A stretch of DNA of 55,265 bases from Gluconobacter albidus. Lineage in GTDB: Bacteria; Pseudomonadota; Alphaproteobacteria; Acetobacterales; Acetobacteraceae. Under the pieces are notes generated by a model. It was not told where the DNA came from. It saw nothing but the letters and a program-made list of their open reading frames with translations, and ran no database searches. The stretch lies in assembly GCF_002723915.1 (NCBI RefSeq), contig NZ_BEWL01000016.1:1-55265 (forward strand). Reading direction: 5' to 3'. A program made the position numbers and the translations under genes. Positions 8,858-17,726 of the stretch are shown here, piece after piece (within the stretch, counting starts at the first letter, position 1; each line of letters begins with the position of its first letter).

Positions 8858-8928
8858 CCTCACGGAGAAGAGATGTTTTCGCCCCTTCGGGGGTCGCATC
8901 GCGGAAACACTCTGTTAGACTCCGCCCC

Positions 8929-9732
8929 ATGAATATCCTGATTACAGGGGCCGCATCCGGGATCGGACGCGGTCTTGCCCTGAAACTGGCCCGTCCGGGC
9001 GTTTCCCTGCATCTGTGCGATCACGCTGAAGACGGCCTGATGGAAACGGCCCGGCGCTGCGACGGACAAGGGGCCAGAGCGGTCCCGGCCGTGCTGGACA
9101 CGCGTGACCGTCAGGGCATGGCAGAGTGGATCGCCGCCGCGTCGGAAGACCGGCTCGACATGGCGTTTCTCTGTGCAGGCATCACGGGCGGCCTGCCTCA
9201 GACCGCCAGCGACGGTCTGCTTCTGGAGCGTGAAGAGCGCGTCCGCGACATGCTCGACATCAACCTGACTGGAACGCTCAACACGTTCTTTCCGGTCGTC
9301 GAGGCCATGCGTGGGCAGGAGCGGAATAGCGAAGACCTGCGCGGGCGGATCTGCGTGATGGCGTCCGTCGCGGGGTTCGTGTGCTACCCCGGCACGCCAT
9401 CCTATTCCGCTTCCAAGGCCGCTCTCGACCGCTTCATCGTGGCCAATGCAGCCCGGCTGGGCGGTTTCGGCATCAGCCTGACCAGCGTGTGCTGCGGATT
9501 TGTCGATACGTCCATGGTGAAGGGAAACCGCTTTGCCATGCCCGGTCTGGTGTCCACGGAAGAAGCCGTGCGCCGGATCCTGCGCGGAACGCTGCGCCAG
9601 ACGCGCCGGGTGACCTTTCCGGCATGGCTGGTCATGGGATCCCGCCTGATGGATCTTCTCCCGCCCCGCCTGGCAGAACGCTATTACGTCACCCAGCCCT
9701 CCGCCCAACCGGCAGGCATGCCGGACTTCTGA
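8929..9732 (+). CDS. SDR family NAD(P)-dependent oxidoreductase
   Basis: Classical short-chain dehydrogenase of 267 residues. TGAASGIG (6-13) binds the cofactor, LCAGITG corresponds to the NNAG region, DINLTGTLN holds the structural Asn, ASVAG gives the catalytic Ser, and YSASK (about 160-164) the Tyr and Lys. The Asp after the second strand (LCDHAED) points to NAD(H). It acts in the cytoplasm on an alcohol or ketone that cannot be named from sequence. ATG at 8929 follows a 70-base gap after the lipase-like gene. A small CCCC-TTC-GGGG hairpin lies in the gap. Confidence 0.88.
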   Translation: MNILITGAASGIGRGLALKLARPGVSLHLCDHAEDGLMETARRCDGQGARAVPAVLDTRDRQGMAEWIAAASEDRLDMAFLCAGITGGLPQTASDGLLLEREERVRDMLDINLTGTLNTFFPVVEAMRGQERNSEDLRGRICVMASVAGFVCYPGTPSYSASKAALDRFIVANAARLGGFGISLTSVCCGFVDTSMVKGNRFAMPGLVSTEEAVRRILRGTLRQTRRVTFPAWLVMGSRLMDLLPPRLAERYYVTQPSAQPAGMPDF

Positions 9733-9812
9733 CGGCCCGCACACTGAAGAACTGACATTTTGTGTCCTATCAGTAATGACCTGAAACGCGGTTTTGTGGA
9801 TAAACTGACCGC

Positions 9813-12800
9813 ATGAATTTCTGCCGCCTATTCATAGACCGCCCGGTCGCGACGACACTGATGTCCATTGCCATCTTCATGGCGGGACTGATCTGCTATC
9901 CGCTCCTGCCCGTCGCCACGATGCCGGACATGACCACCACATCCATCATGGTCGTGGCGACCCAGCCGGGCGCTGACCCGCAGCAGATGGCAACCTCCGT
10001 CACAACGCCTCTGGAGCGCAGGCTCGGGTCGATCGCGGATCTGGAAAGCATCGAATCCGACACCAGTGCCGGACAGGCCCAGATTTTTCTGGAGTTCTCA
10101 TCGTCGCGGAACATCGACGGCGCCCTGCGTGACACGCAGGCGGCCCTGCGCGCCGCGCGCGCCGACCTACCGACGGGGACCATGGATGCCGATCCGCAGG
10201 CCTTCAAAATGGATGGCGGCGGCTTCCCGGTCTATCTGATGAGCCTGACCGGGGACCAGAAAACACAGGCCGAGCTCTACGATATCGCCAATATCCGCAT
10301 CAAGCCGCTGCTCGCCGAGGTCAAGGGCGTGGGGCGTGTGGAAGTCGTGGGATCGACGAATCCCGCCGTGCGTGTCGAGCTCAATCCCAACCCGCTCTAT
10401 AAATGGGGCATCGGGCTTGAGGACATCCGTACGGCTCTCGCCTCGGCCAATGCCTTCACACCCAAGGGTTTCATCGACAGCCACGGCCAGCGGATGATGC
10501 TGTCCACCAACGATCAGGCCATCAACGCGGCCCAGTACCGGGACCTGATCGTCGGCTACCGCAACGACTTCTATCCCGTCCGTCTGAGCGACATCGCCAC
10601 CGTCACCGACAGCGTTCAGGACGTCTACCAGACCAGCTACATCAACGGACATCGCGCCGTCACGCTGGTCGTAACCGCACAGCCGCATGCCAATACCGTG
10701 GCTATTGTGGACGGCATTAACGCCAACCTGACGCATCTGCGCGATGCCCTGCCGGCGGACGTCAATCTGGTCGTGGGCCTCGACACGTCCCGGTCCATCC
10801 GCGCGTCTCTGGCGGATGCGCGGCTGACGCTGATCCTGTCTGTCGTGCTGGTCGTGCTCGTGATCCTGCTGTTCTTCCGCAGGATGATCACGACACTGAT
10901 TCCTGCCGTGACGGTCCCCATCGCGCTCTCCGGCACACTGGCGGCGATGGCAGCATTCAACTTCACGCTCGATGTCCTGTCGCTCATGTCCCTGACCATT
11001 GCGGTCGGTTTCGTGGTCGATGACGCCATCGTCGTGCTTGAGAACATCGCGCGGCACATGGAGGAAGGAAAGGACCGTTACACGGCCAGTCTGATCGGCT
11101 CTTCGGAGATCGGCTTTACGGTCCTGTCCATCAGCGCCTCTCTGGTCGCGGTTTTCATCCCGCTGCTGTTCCTGCCGGGCGGAGCGGGTTCGATCATGTT
11201 CGAGTTCTGCATGACGATGATTTCCGCCATCGTCATCTCCATGTGGCTGTCCCTGACGCTGACGCCGATGATGTGCGCAAGGATGCTGGAAATCGACCAT
11301 GGCGATCAGCCCCGCAAAGGCGTGGTCGGTTCCATCGCTTTCGTGACGGAAGCCTCGCTGGACTGGACGCTGAAGCAGTATGGCCGCTCCATGCACTGGT
11401 GCCTGCGCCATCCCGTCCTGATGGGCCTGACCCTGCCGCTGAGCTTCGTGGTGCTGATCGGCTCCGTCATGCTGATGCCCAAGGAATTCATCCCGTCCCA
11501 AGACATGTCGCTGCTGGCAGGACGCATCAAGGGCGACCCCACGATGTCCTTTCAGGAAATCGACCGGCGCCTGAGAGAAATCGGCGCCATCGCCCAGACG
11601 GACCCCGATGTCACGTCCACCACCATTTTCAGCGACGACAAAAACAGCGGCGAACTTTACATCCATCTAAAGGAAAAAGACGAGCGCGCTTCCGCGGAAA
11701 CCATTCTGGACCGCATCCGCAAACGCCTGCCCACCGAGCCCGGAGCGGACGTGTCGTTCTGGAGCGTTGGCGGAAGCAGTCAGGGCGGCAGCAGTTCCAA
11801 GAATACCGGCAGCTACCGCTACGTCCTGCGCGGAGACAACGTCTCGGATCTGTTCGGCTACGTTCCGATCCTGCTGAACGCCCTGCGCGCCTCGGGCAAG
11901 CTGGTCAACATCTCCTCCACGACCGAGGGGCAGTCCGCAGCCGCCTACATCACCGTCCAGCGCGATACGGAAGCACGCTATGGCGTTACCCCGCAGTTGA
12001 TCCAGAACGTCCTGTACGATTCCTACGGCCAGGCCATCGTTTCCACGATCCACCTGCCCACGACCGAACACCGCGTGGTCATGGTGCTGGCGCCGAAATA
12101 CCGGATGGACCCCGAGACGCTCCGTCAGGTCTGGATTTCCACCTCCGCAGGCACGGCAGCCGGTGGCGTGGCCTCCAACCTGATCCGCGCCCGCAGCGAC
12201 GCCAGCACCTCTGCCAGCAGTTTCACGTCTCTCGCGACAGCCTCCATCCAGAACTCGCTGGCCAACCAGCTTTCCGGCAATACCTCCAGCGGTGCCGCCG
12301 TCTCCTCCGCGATCGAGACCATGATCCCGCTGATGAACGTCGCGTCCATCCTGTGGAAACCGCAGCCCCTGGATATCACCCATCGCGGCAACTACTATTC
12401 CGCCAACATCTCGTTCGATCTGGCGACGGGCGTGAGCTACAACGATGCGGTCGCGCTCATCAAACAGACCATGCAGAGCACGCACGCTCCCGATGGCGTG
12501 CTGGGCGACTTCACCGGAACGGCCGGCGACACGCGCAAGCTCATGATCAATGGCGCACTGGCGTTTCTCGCCGCCATTGCCGTGATGTATATCGTGCTGG
12601 GCATTCTTTATGAGAGCCTGATCCATCCCATCACGATCCTTTCCACCCTGCCCTCCGCCGGGATCGGCGCGGTTCTGGGGCTGTGGATCGCGGGAGAGTC
12701 TTTCAGCATCATCGCCATGATCGGCATCATCCTGCTGACGGGCATCGTCAAGAAAAACGCCATTCTCGTCATCGACTTCGCCATCCATGCCGAGCGTGTC

Positions 12801-13118
12801 GAGAAGCTTTCCCCGAAGGATGCCATCTTCAAGGCCTCCATCACCCGTTTCCGCCCCATCCTGATGACATCCCTCGCCGCCGCACTCGGCGCGGTCCCGC
12901 TCATCATCAGCAATGGCTACGGCGCGGAAATGCGCCGTCCACTGGGTGTCTCCATCCTCGGCGGCATGGTTGTGAGCCAGCTTCTGACGCTTTACACCAC
13001 GCCGATCGTCTATCTGTGGATGGACGCCATCGGTGCGAGAACGAAGCGTCTGTACCACTGGCTGCTCGGCCTGCTGCGCCGCCACAACACCTCCGCCCCT
13101 TCTGCCAGACGGACCTGA
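9813..13118 (+). CDS. RND (HAE1/MdtB-MdtC-like) efflux permease
   Basis: Inner-membrane proton antiporter of 1101 residues that exports hydrophobic compounds. FCRLFIDRPVATTLMSIAIFMAG is the N-terminal helix, VGFVVDDAIVVLENI near residue 400 carries the Asp pair of the proton relay, and the second half repeats the layout (TM9-12 after about residue 910). Two features are odd. Residues about 775-840 hold a Ser/Thr/Ala-rich stretch of about 60 residues between STSAG and TMIPLMNVAS where relatives have a short loop, and there is no adaptor or outer-membrane gene beside it. The next gene is an S9 peptidase five bases downstream. Substrate unknown. Confidence 0.92.
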   Translation: MNFCRLFIDRPVATTLMSIAIFMAGLICYPLLPVATMPDMTTTSIMVVATQPGADPQQMATSVTTPLERRLGSIADLESIESDTSAGQAQIFLEFSSSRNIDGALRDTQAALRAARADLPTGTMDADPQAFKMDGGGFPVYLMSLTGDQKTQAELYDIANIRIKPLLAEVKGVGRVEVVGSTNPAVRVELNPNPLYKWGIGLEDIRTALASANAFTPKGFIDSHGQRMMLSTNDQAINAAQYRDLIVGYRNDFYPVRLSDIATVTDSVQDVYQTSYINGHRAVTLVVTAQPHANTVAIVDGINANLTHLRDALPADVNLVVGLDTSRSIRASLADARLTLILSVVLVVLVILLFFRRMITTLIPAVTVPIALSGTLAAMAAFNFTLDVLSLMSLTIAVGFVVDDAIVVLENIARHMEEGKDRYTASLIGSSEIGFTVLSISASLVAVFIPLLFLPGGAGSIMFEFCMTMISAIVISMWLSLTLTPMMCARMLEIDHGDQPRKGVVGSIAFVTEASLDWTLKQYGRSMHWCLRHPVLMGLTLPLSFVVLIGSVMLMPKEFIPSQDMSLLAGRIKGDPTMSFQEIDRRLREIGAIAQTDPDVTSTTIFSDDKNSGELYIHLKEKDERASAETILDRIRKRLPTEPGADVSFWSVGGSSQGGSSSKNTGSYRYVLRGDNVSDLFGYVPILLNALRASGKLVNISSTTEGQSAAAYITVQRDTEARYGVTPQLIQNVLYDSYGQAIVSTIHLPTTEHRVVMVLAPKYRMDPETLRQVWISTSAGTAAGGVASNLIRARSDASTSASSFTSLATASIQNSLANQLSGNTSSGAAVSSAIETMIPLMNVASILWKPQPLDITHRGNYYSANISFDLATGVSYNDAVALIKQTMQSTHAPDGVLGDFTGTAGDTRKLMINGALAFLAAIAVMYIVLGILYESLIHPITILSTLPSAGIGAVLGLWIAGESFSIIAMIGIILLTGIVKKNAILVIDFAIHAERVEKLSPKDAIFKASITRFRPILMTSLAAALGAVPLIISNGYGAEMRRPLGVSILGGMVVSQLLTLYTTPIVYLWMDAIGARTKRLYHWLLGLLRRHNTSAPSARRT

Positions 13119-13123
13119 AAACC

Positions 13124-15049
13124 ATGATCCTTCCCCGTCGCATCGCCCTGCTGGCCGCGCTGTTCCCCCTGACGGCTCTGGCCGCCCCCGTGCAGCTCTA
13201 CACCCATCTTGCCATCTCCCCGGACGGAACACGGCTGCTCTCGCTCGAACACCCTGCCGGACAGCCGGGTCAGGACGTGCCGTCACAGCCGGTCCTGTAT
13301 GTCGTTCCGTCCGGAGCCCGCAGTTCCCTGCCCCTGTGTCATGGCTGCGTGGCCAGCTCCTTTGCATGGCGGCAGGACGGGCAGGCGATGGCCTATGTGC
13401 TGAAAAATCCGTCGGCAAAAACCCTGTCGGTCTGGCAGGCGGACCGCGACGGCCATCATGCCGTACAGATTCTGAGCTTCACGGGCACGCTTCAGTCCCT
13501 GTCCTATGGACCGCAGGGGCAGATTGGCGTTCTGGCGATCGAGAACGCCCATCGTCAACCCGGCGCGCTGGAAGCCGGGGCGCCCCCATCCGGTGAAATC
13601 AATACGCAGGTGGACGAACAGCGGATTGGCGTGATCGAAAACGGACGCCTGAACTGGCAGTCCCCGGCGGATCTGTATGTTTACGAATATGACTGGCGAC
13701 CGGATGGGCAGGGTTTCGTCGCCACGGCCGCTCCCGGTAACGGGGACGATCACTGGTGGATTGCAAAACTCCATGCCTTCGCAAACGGCACGGACAGCGT
13801 CCTCTACACCCCGCCCCAGCAACAGCAGCTCAATCTACCCCGCGTTTCCCCGGACGGAAAACAGGTCTCCTTCATCGGCGGCCTGATGAGCGATTATGGA
13901 GCAATCGGCGGAGACGCCTTTACTCTGGACCTGACGAAGCCCGGCGCCCGCCCCGTCAACCTGACACCGGGCCTCAAAGCCACCGTGACCGATCTGTCCT
14001 GGGCGTGCGGTCCGGGTCTGATCGCCGCAGGCATCAAAGGCGACCGGAGTGCGATCTGGTCCCTGCAGGGCAGCGTGCGATCGCTCTGGGAAGATCCCAC
14101 CATGATTTCGGATGGCCGGTCCGAACCCAGCCTGTCCTGTGCGGGACAGCATACCGCCATCGTCCGGCAGAGCTTTGAAAAGGCGCCTGAAATCGCAACA
14201 GGCCCCATTGCGCTCTGGAAGCCCGTCAACCGCGACAATGCCGCACAGCTGCCCCATCTCAAAGCCCGCAGTCTGACATGGAAAAGCGATGGCTATTCCG
14301 TTCAGGGCTGGCTGCTGGAGCCTCTCAAACGCAAGCCTGGCATGGAGCAGAACGGGAAGGTTCCGATGATCGTCTCTGTGCATGGCGGACCGTCCAGCGC
14401 GTCCGGTCCTCGCTATCTGCACGACCACGGATACATGGCGATGGCGCTTGTGGATGCGGGCTATAACGTCTTCATGCCCAATCCGCGCGGCAGCTTCGGA
14501 CAGGGCGAAACCTTCACTTCGGCAAACCGCAGGGACTTCGGACATGGCGATCTGCGCGATGTGCTGCGCGGGATTGATGCGGTCGAGAAGATCGCTCCTG
14601 TCGACGACCATCGTCTGGGCCTGACCGGATTTTCCTATGGTGGCTACATGACGATGTGGACTGTCACCCAGACGGATCGCTTCCGGGCAGCCGTCGCCGG
14701 AGCAGGAATTTCAAACTGGCTTTCCTATTATGGAGAAAACAACATCGACAGCTGGATGCTGCCTTTCTTCGGAAAATCCGTCTACGACGACCCCGACATC
14801 TACGCCCATTCCTCTCCCATTCTCTATATCCGGCAGGCCCATACCCCGACTTTCATTTTCGTCGGCTCTGCGGATGAAGAATGCCCGATGCCCCAGAGCC
14901 AGGAGTTCTTCCATGCGCTCCAGACCCTGCATGTGCCCAGTTCGCTCGTCATCTATCCGGGACAGGGCCACGGTATGCGCAACCCGCAGGCCTGGGAGGA
15001 TGCCGTACAGCGGACCATCCACTGGTTCGACACCTATCTGACGAAATGA
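13124..15049 (+). CDS. S9 family prolyl oligopeptidase, secreted
   Basis: Serine peptidase of 641 residues. A signal peptide (MILPRRIALLAALFPLTALAA) sends it to the periplasm. The first 380 residues form the beta-propeller that limits entry to short peptides; the C-terminal hydrolase domain contains SVHGGPSSASGP, the nucleophile elbow GFSYGGYM (Ser504), GSADEECP (Asp) and GQGHGM (His), so the triad is complete. The family cuts oligopeptides of dipeptidyl-peptidase or acylaminoacyl-peptidase type. The start lies five bases after the RND gene's stop, so the pair is probably one transcript. The reading frame extends upstream inside the pump gene but the ATG at 13124 with the signal peptide is the clear start. 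Confidence 0.9.
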   Translation: MILPRRIALLAALFPLTALAAPVQLYTHLAISPDGTRLLSLEHPAGQPGQDVPSQPVLYVVPSGARSSLPLCHGCVASSFAWRQDGQAMAYVLKNPSAKTLSVWQADRDGHHAVQILSFTGTLQSLSYGPQGQIGVLAIENAHRQPGALEAGAPPSGEINTQVDEQRIGVIENGRLNWQSPADLYVYEYDWRPDGQGFVATAAPGNGDDHWWIAKLHAFANGTDSVLYTPPQQQQLNLPRVSPDGKQVSFIGGLMSDYGAIGGDAFTLDLTKPGARPVNLTPGLKATVTDLSWACGPGLIAAGIKGDRSAIWSLQGSVRSLWEDPTMISDGRSEPSLSCAGQHTAIVRQSFEKAPEIATGPIALWKPVNRDNAAQLPHLKARSLTWKSDGYSVQGWLLEPLKRKPGMEQNGKVPMIVSVHGGPSSASGPRYLHDHGYMAMALVDAGYNVFMPNPRGSFGQGETFTSANRRDFGHGDLRDVLRGIDAVEKIAPVDDHRLGLTGFSYGGYMTMWTVTQTDRFRAAVAGAGISNWLSYYGENNIDSWMLPFFGKSVYDDPDIYAHSSPILYIRQAHTPTFIFVGSADEECPMPQSQEFFHALQTLHVPSSLVIYPGQGHGMRNPQAWEDAVQRTIHWFDTYLTK

Positions 15050-15082
15050 AAAACCGACCTGACGGGTGGCGGACGCTGCCCG

Positions 15083-16075
15083 TCAGAGAGACGGGAGAGC
15101 CGTCGTCTGCTGATGGAGTCTGTTGTCGGCGGAAAGCGGCATGATGCCAGGAATGACTTCCACTTCCGTCCGGTCCACAACACGTCCTGTCAGCACCATA
15201 TGGCTGCTGGCATTGTAAACATGCACGGTATCGCCCTTCCCGCCTGTTTCCAGAACGGTTCCGGATACCGTCAGATGAAGGCTCTGGCCGGAAAACGTCG
15301 CCACGACGGGGGACCCACGATGCACAAGCTGGGGATGAGCAAGTTCCGAAACGCTCAGAACCTGACCAGCCGCGAGCACACCCCGCGCCTCCAGACCAAC
15401 CGCATCTTCAGGGTTCTGTAACGCATCATCCGGAATCAGACCGACCCGGACGAACGTCATGCTGACATCATCCGGCAGAATGGGCTGCCCCAGATGCATG
15501 GCGTGGCGCAGGGTCACCGCACGCACTTCCATGGTCGCCGTTCCGCTTACATTGAAAGCCGTTCCCTGCCCGCCCTTGGCGGAAGGAACCTCAAGCCGTG
15601 CCGTAAAGTGCTCGCTGCCATGCGGCGGGCGGTCAATATGCAGGATGGCAGGCGCGCCCTGATCCGCAACCGGAACCGGTACGGGCTTGAAGCCGGTCAG
15701 CGCCACTTCCACCCGCGCATCGGACGGCAGTTCCAGCTCCTCGCGAACGACAGGCAGCACATCGTCCGCCGTAATCATGCGCGCCGTATGTGTTACGGTC
15801 GTGGACACCAGAGGCGAGGCATCCGGCCAGTCCACGCCGAACTGGGCGGCAATGGCCGTCAACTGCGGACCACCCACCACGTAACTCGCCCCAAGCGCGG
15901 GAGCATCGCCGATATCGGTGTCCTGTCCTTTGCCCAGATCGGCAAACAAATCGGACAGACGCACGCGCGGATGATCGACATTGACGGTCGTTCGCAGCGT
16001 CGCCGCTGACGCAAAGGAAAACGCACCGCACCCCGCCAGCAGCAGAATGCCACCCGTCACCAGGGCGCGGCTCAT
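15083..16075 (-). CDS. flgA: Flagellar P-ring assembly chaperone FlgA
   Basis: Periplasmic chaperone of 330 residues that helps FlgI form the P ring around the flagellar rod. It begins with a signal peptide (VTGGILLLAGCGAFSFASAA). The C-terminal half has the FlgA/SAF pattern: AVTLRHAMHLGQPILPDDVSM, then GLEARGVLAAGQVLSVSEL and RGSPVVATFSGQSLHLTVSGTVLETGGKGDTVHVYN. The N-terminal part is longer than in enteric FlgA, as in other alphaproteobacteria. It starts three bases after flgG and ends convergent with the S9 peptidase gene; flgH and flgI are not in the window. Confidence 0.93.
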   Translation of the reverse strand: MSRALVTGGILLLAGCGAFSFASAATLRTTVNVDHPRVRLSDLFADLGKGQDTDIGDAPALGASYVVGGPQLTAIAAQFGVDWPDASPLVSTTVTHTARMITADDVLPVVREELELPSDARVEVALTGFKPVPVPVADQGAPAILHIDRPPHGSEHFTARLEVPSAKGGQGTAFNVSGTATMEVRAVTLRHAMHLGQPILPDDVSMTFVRVGLIPDDALQNPEDAVGLEARGVLAAGQVLSVSELAHPQLVHRGSPVVATFSGQSLHLTVSGTVLETGGKGDTVHVYNASSHMVLTGRVVDRTEVEVIPGIMPLSADNRLHQQTTALPSL

Positions 16076-16078
16076 GTT

Positions 16079-16870
16079 TTAAGCGCCGCCCAGATTGGTG
16101 ACGGTTTTCAGCATGTCATCGGACGCGGTGATGACCTTGCTGTTCATCTCATAAGCGCGCTGTGCCGTGATGAGATCGGTGATTTCGGTCACGACATTGA
16201 CGTTCGAGTTTTCGACATAGCCCTGCATGATGCTGCCGTAACCGACAGCCTCGGGATTGCCCATCATGGCGTCGCCTGAGGCCGTCGTCTGCGTGAACAG
16301 GTTTTGGCCCATCGCGGCCAGACCATTTTCGTTGGTGAAGATGCCAAGCTGCAGCTGGCCGACGAGCGTCGTGTTGTTCTGACCGGCGATCTGCACACTG
16401 ACCTGACCGGACTGGTCGATCGAAATGCTTTGCGCATTGTTGGGAATCGTAATTGTCGGGCTGATGAGATAGCCATCCGCAGTTACGAGCGAACCGTTGT
16501 TGTCCATCGAAAACGTGCCGTCGCGGGTATAGGCAAGCTGCCCCGAGGGAAGCTGGACCTGAAAATAACCGCGCCCCTGAACCGCCAGATCCAGGGAGTT
16601 GCTGGTCTGCTCAAGGCTGCCCTGATCGTTGATGCGGTAAATCGCCGCCGTCTTCACACCAAGGCCGACCTGTGCGCCGGCGGGAATGGTCGTGCCGGTA
16701 TCGGACGAACTTGCGCCCACGCGACGGAGGTTCTGATAGATTAGATCCTGGAACTCGGCGCGGGAGCGTTTATACCCCGTGGTGCTCATGTTCGCGATAT
16801 TGTTGGAAATAGTTTCGACGTTGGTCTGCTGGGCCTGCATGCCCGTTCCGGCGATGTCGAGTGCGCGCAT
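16079..16870 (-). CDS. flgG: Flagellar distal rod protein FlgG
   Basis: Distal rod subunit of the flagellar basal body, 263 residues, the normal length. The N-terminal flagellar rod motif is clear (MRALDIAGTGMQAQQTNVETISNNIANMSTTGYKR), the middle has the GVKTAAIY and LDLAVQGRGYFQV stretches, and the C-terminal segment NVNVVTEITDLITAQRAYEMNSKVI forms the coiled coil with neighbouring subunits. It is exported by the flagellar type III apparatus and so lacks a signal peptide. AAGGA precedes the ATG by nine bases. It lies between flgF and flgA in one leftward unit. Confidence 0.96.
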   Translation of the reverse strand: MRALDIAGTGMQAQQTNVETISNNIANMSTTGYKRSRAEFQDLIYQNLRRVGASSSDTGTTIPAGAQVGLGVKTAAIYRINDQGSLEQTSNSLDLAVQGRGYFQVQLPSGQLAYTRDGTFSMDNNGSLVTADGYLISPTITIPNNAQSISIDQSGQVSVQIAGQNNTTLVGQLQLGIFTNENGLAAMGQNLFTQTTASGDAMMGNPEAVGYGSIMQGYVENSNVNVVTEITDLITAQRAYEMNSKVITASDDMLKTVTNLGGA

Positions 16871-16903
16871 GGAAAGTTATCCTTGTCCCGTCCGGGGAAA
16901 TAA

Positions 16904-17644
16904 TCAGGCCGAGACCTGAACGATCTTGTCGATGGCGTTTTTCTGGCGCGTGGCTTCAGCATCCACGAACTGCGCCATGAACTGGAAATTCCGCTGAATT
17001 TCCATCATCTTCGTCACTTCGGTCATCATCTGGACGTTGCTGCCTTCCACCATGCCCTGCACGATGTTGGGCCGCTCCACAGCGGTTGTGGGCTGATCCG
17101 TCCTCAGAAGCCTGCTGCCTTCGGCCTGAAGCCTGTTGTCGTCCTGTGCCGTCACGATGCCGATCTGACCCTGTTCGCCGGTTTCGGTCGAGATCACGCC
17201 ATCGGCGGAAATGGTGATGCGGTGGTCGGTCTGGGGGAGGACAATCGGCTGCCCGTCGCGGTCCAGCAGGGCATTGCCGCTTTCATCAACGACAGCGCCG
17301 TCCTGCTGTTCCTCGAAGCGTCCTGCCCGCGTCAGACGCACACCATTGGCGGTACGGATCTGAAAATACCCTTCACCTCCGAGCGCGAGGTCCAGCGGGT
17401 TACCAGTGGACTGCATGTCGCCCTGCTGAAAGTCCCGGTATGTCGCACGGTCCTGCGTGTAGGATTCCGTATCCGCACCCTCTGCCTGTTTGGAGCCGTG
17501 CTGATGGGACAGGAAGTCACTGAAAAGGACATTTTCGCGTTTGTAGCCCACGGTCGATGCATTCGACATGTTGTCCGCAACCACGGACATGGCGCGCTGC
17601 TGGGCATCCATGCGCGAAAGCGCGATATAGGTACTGTTCTCCAT
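16904..17644 (-). CDS. flgF: Flagellar proximal rod protein FlgF
   Basis: Proximal rod subunit, 246 residues. It shows the shared rod-protein ends: STYIALSRMDAQQRAMSVVADNMSNASTVGYKRE at the start and GSNVQMMTEVTKMMEIQRNFQFMAQFVDAEATRQKNAIDKI at the end, with PLDLALGGEGYFQIRT in the middle. First gene of flgF-flgG-flgA. The 80 bases before it, shared with the downstream side of the acetyltransferase gene, show no convincing flagellar sigma-28 promoter. Confidence 0.94.
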   Translation of the reverse strand: MENSTYIALSRMDAQQRAMSVVADNMSNASTVGYKRENVLFSDFLSHQHGSKQAEGADTESYTQDRATYRDFQQGDMQSTGNPLDLALGGEGYFQIRTANGVRLTRAGRFEEQQDGAVVDESGNALLDRDGQPIVLPQTDHRITISADGVISTETGEQGQIGIVTAQDDNRLQAEGSRLLRTDQPTTAVERPNIVQGMVEGSNVQMMTEVTKMMEIQRNFQFMAQFVDAEATRQKNAIDKIVQVSA

Positions 17645-17726
17645 GGGCGTTACAGGCTCCGGTCAATCCCGATTTCGGAGCACAGCGTAGCGGCACAAAG
17701 CTTTCCCAATCGTTAAACGAACACCT

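Noticed and set aside
9751-9774. ACTGA / TCAGT inverted repeat upstream of the RND pump as a repressor site
   Set aside because: Only five bases per arm and no regulator gene nearby; too weak to list as an operator.
10167-13418. Two long reading frames on the - strand (499 and 583 codons) opposite the RND pump
   Set aside because: The + strand encodes a clear pump with all RND motifs; the opposite frames are low-complexity, Arg/Gly/Asp/His-rich products of GC-rich codon bias.
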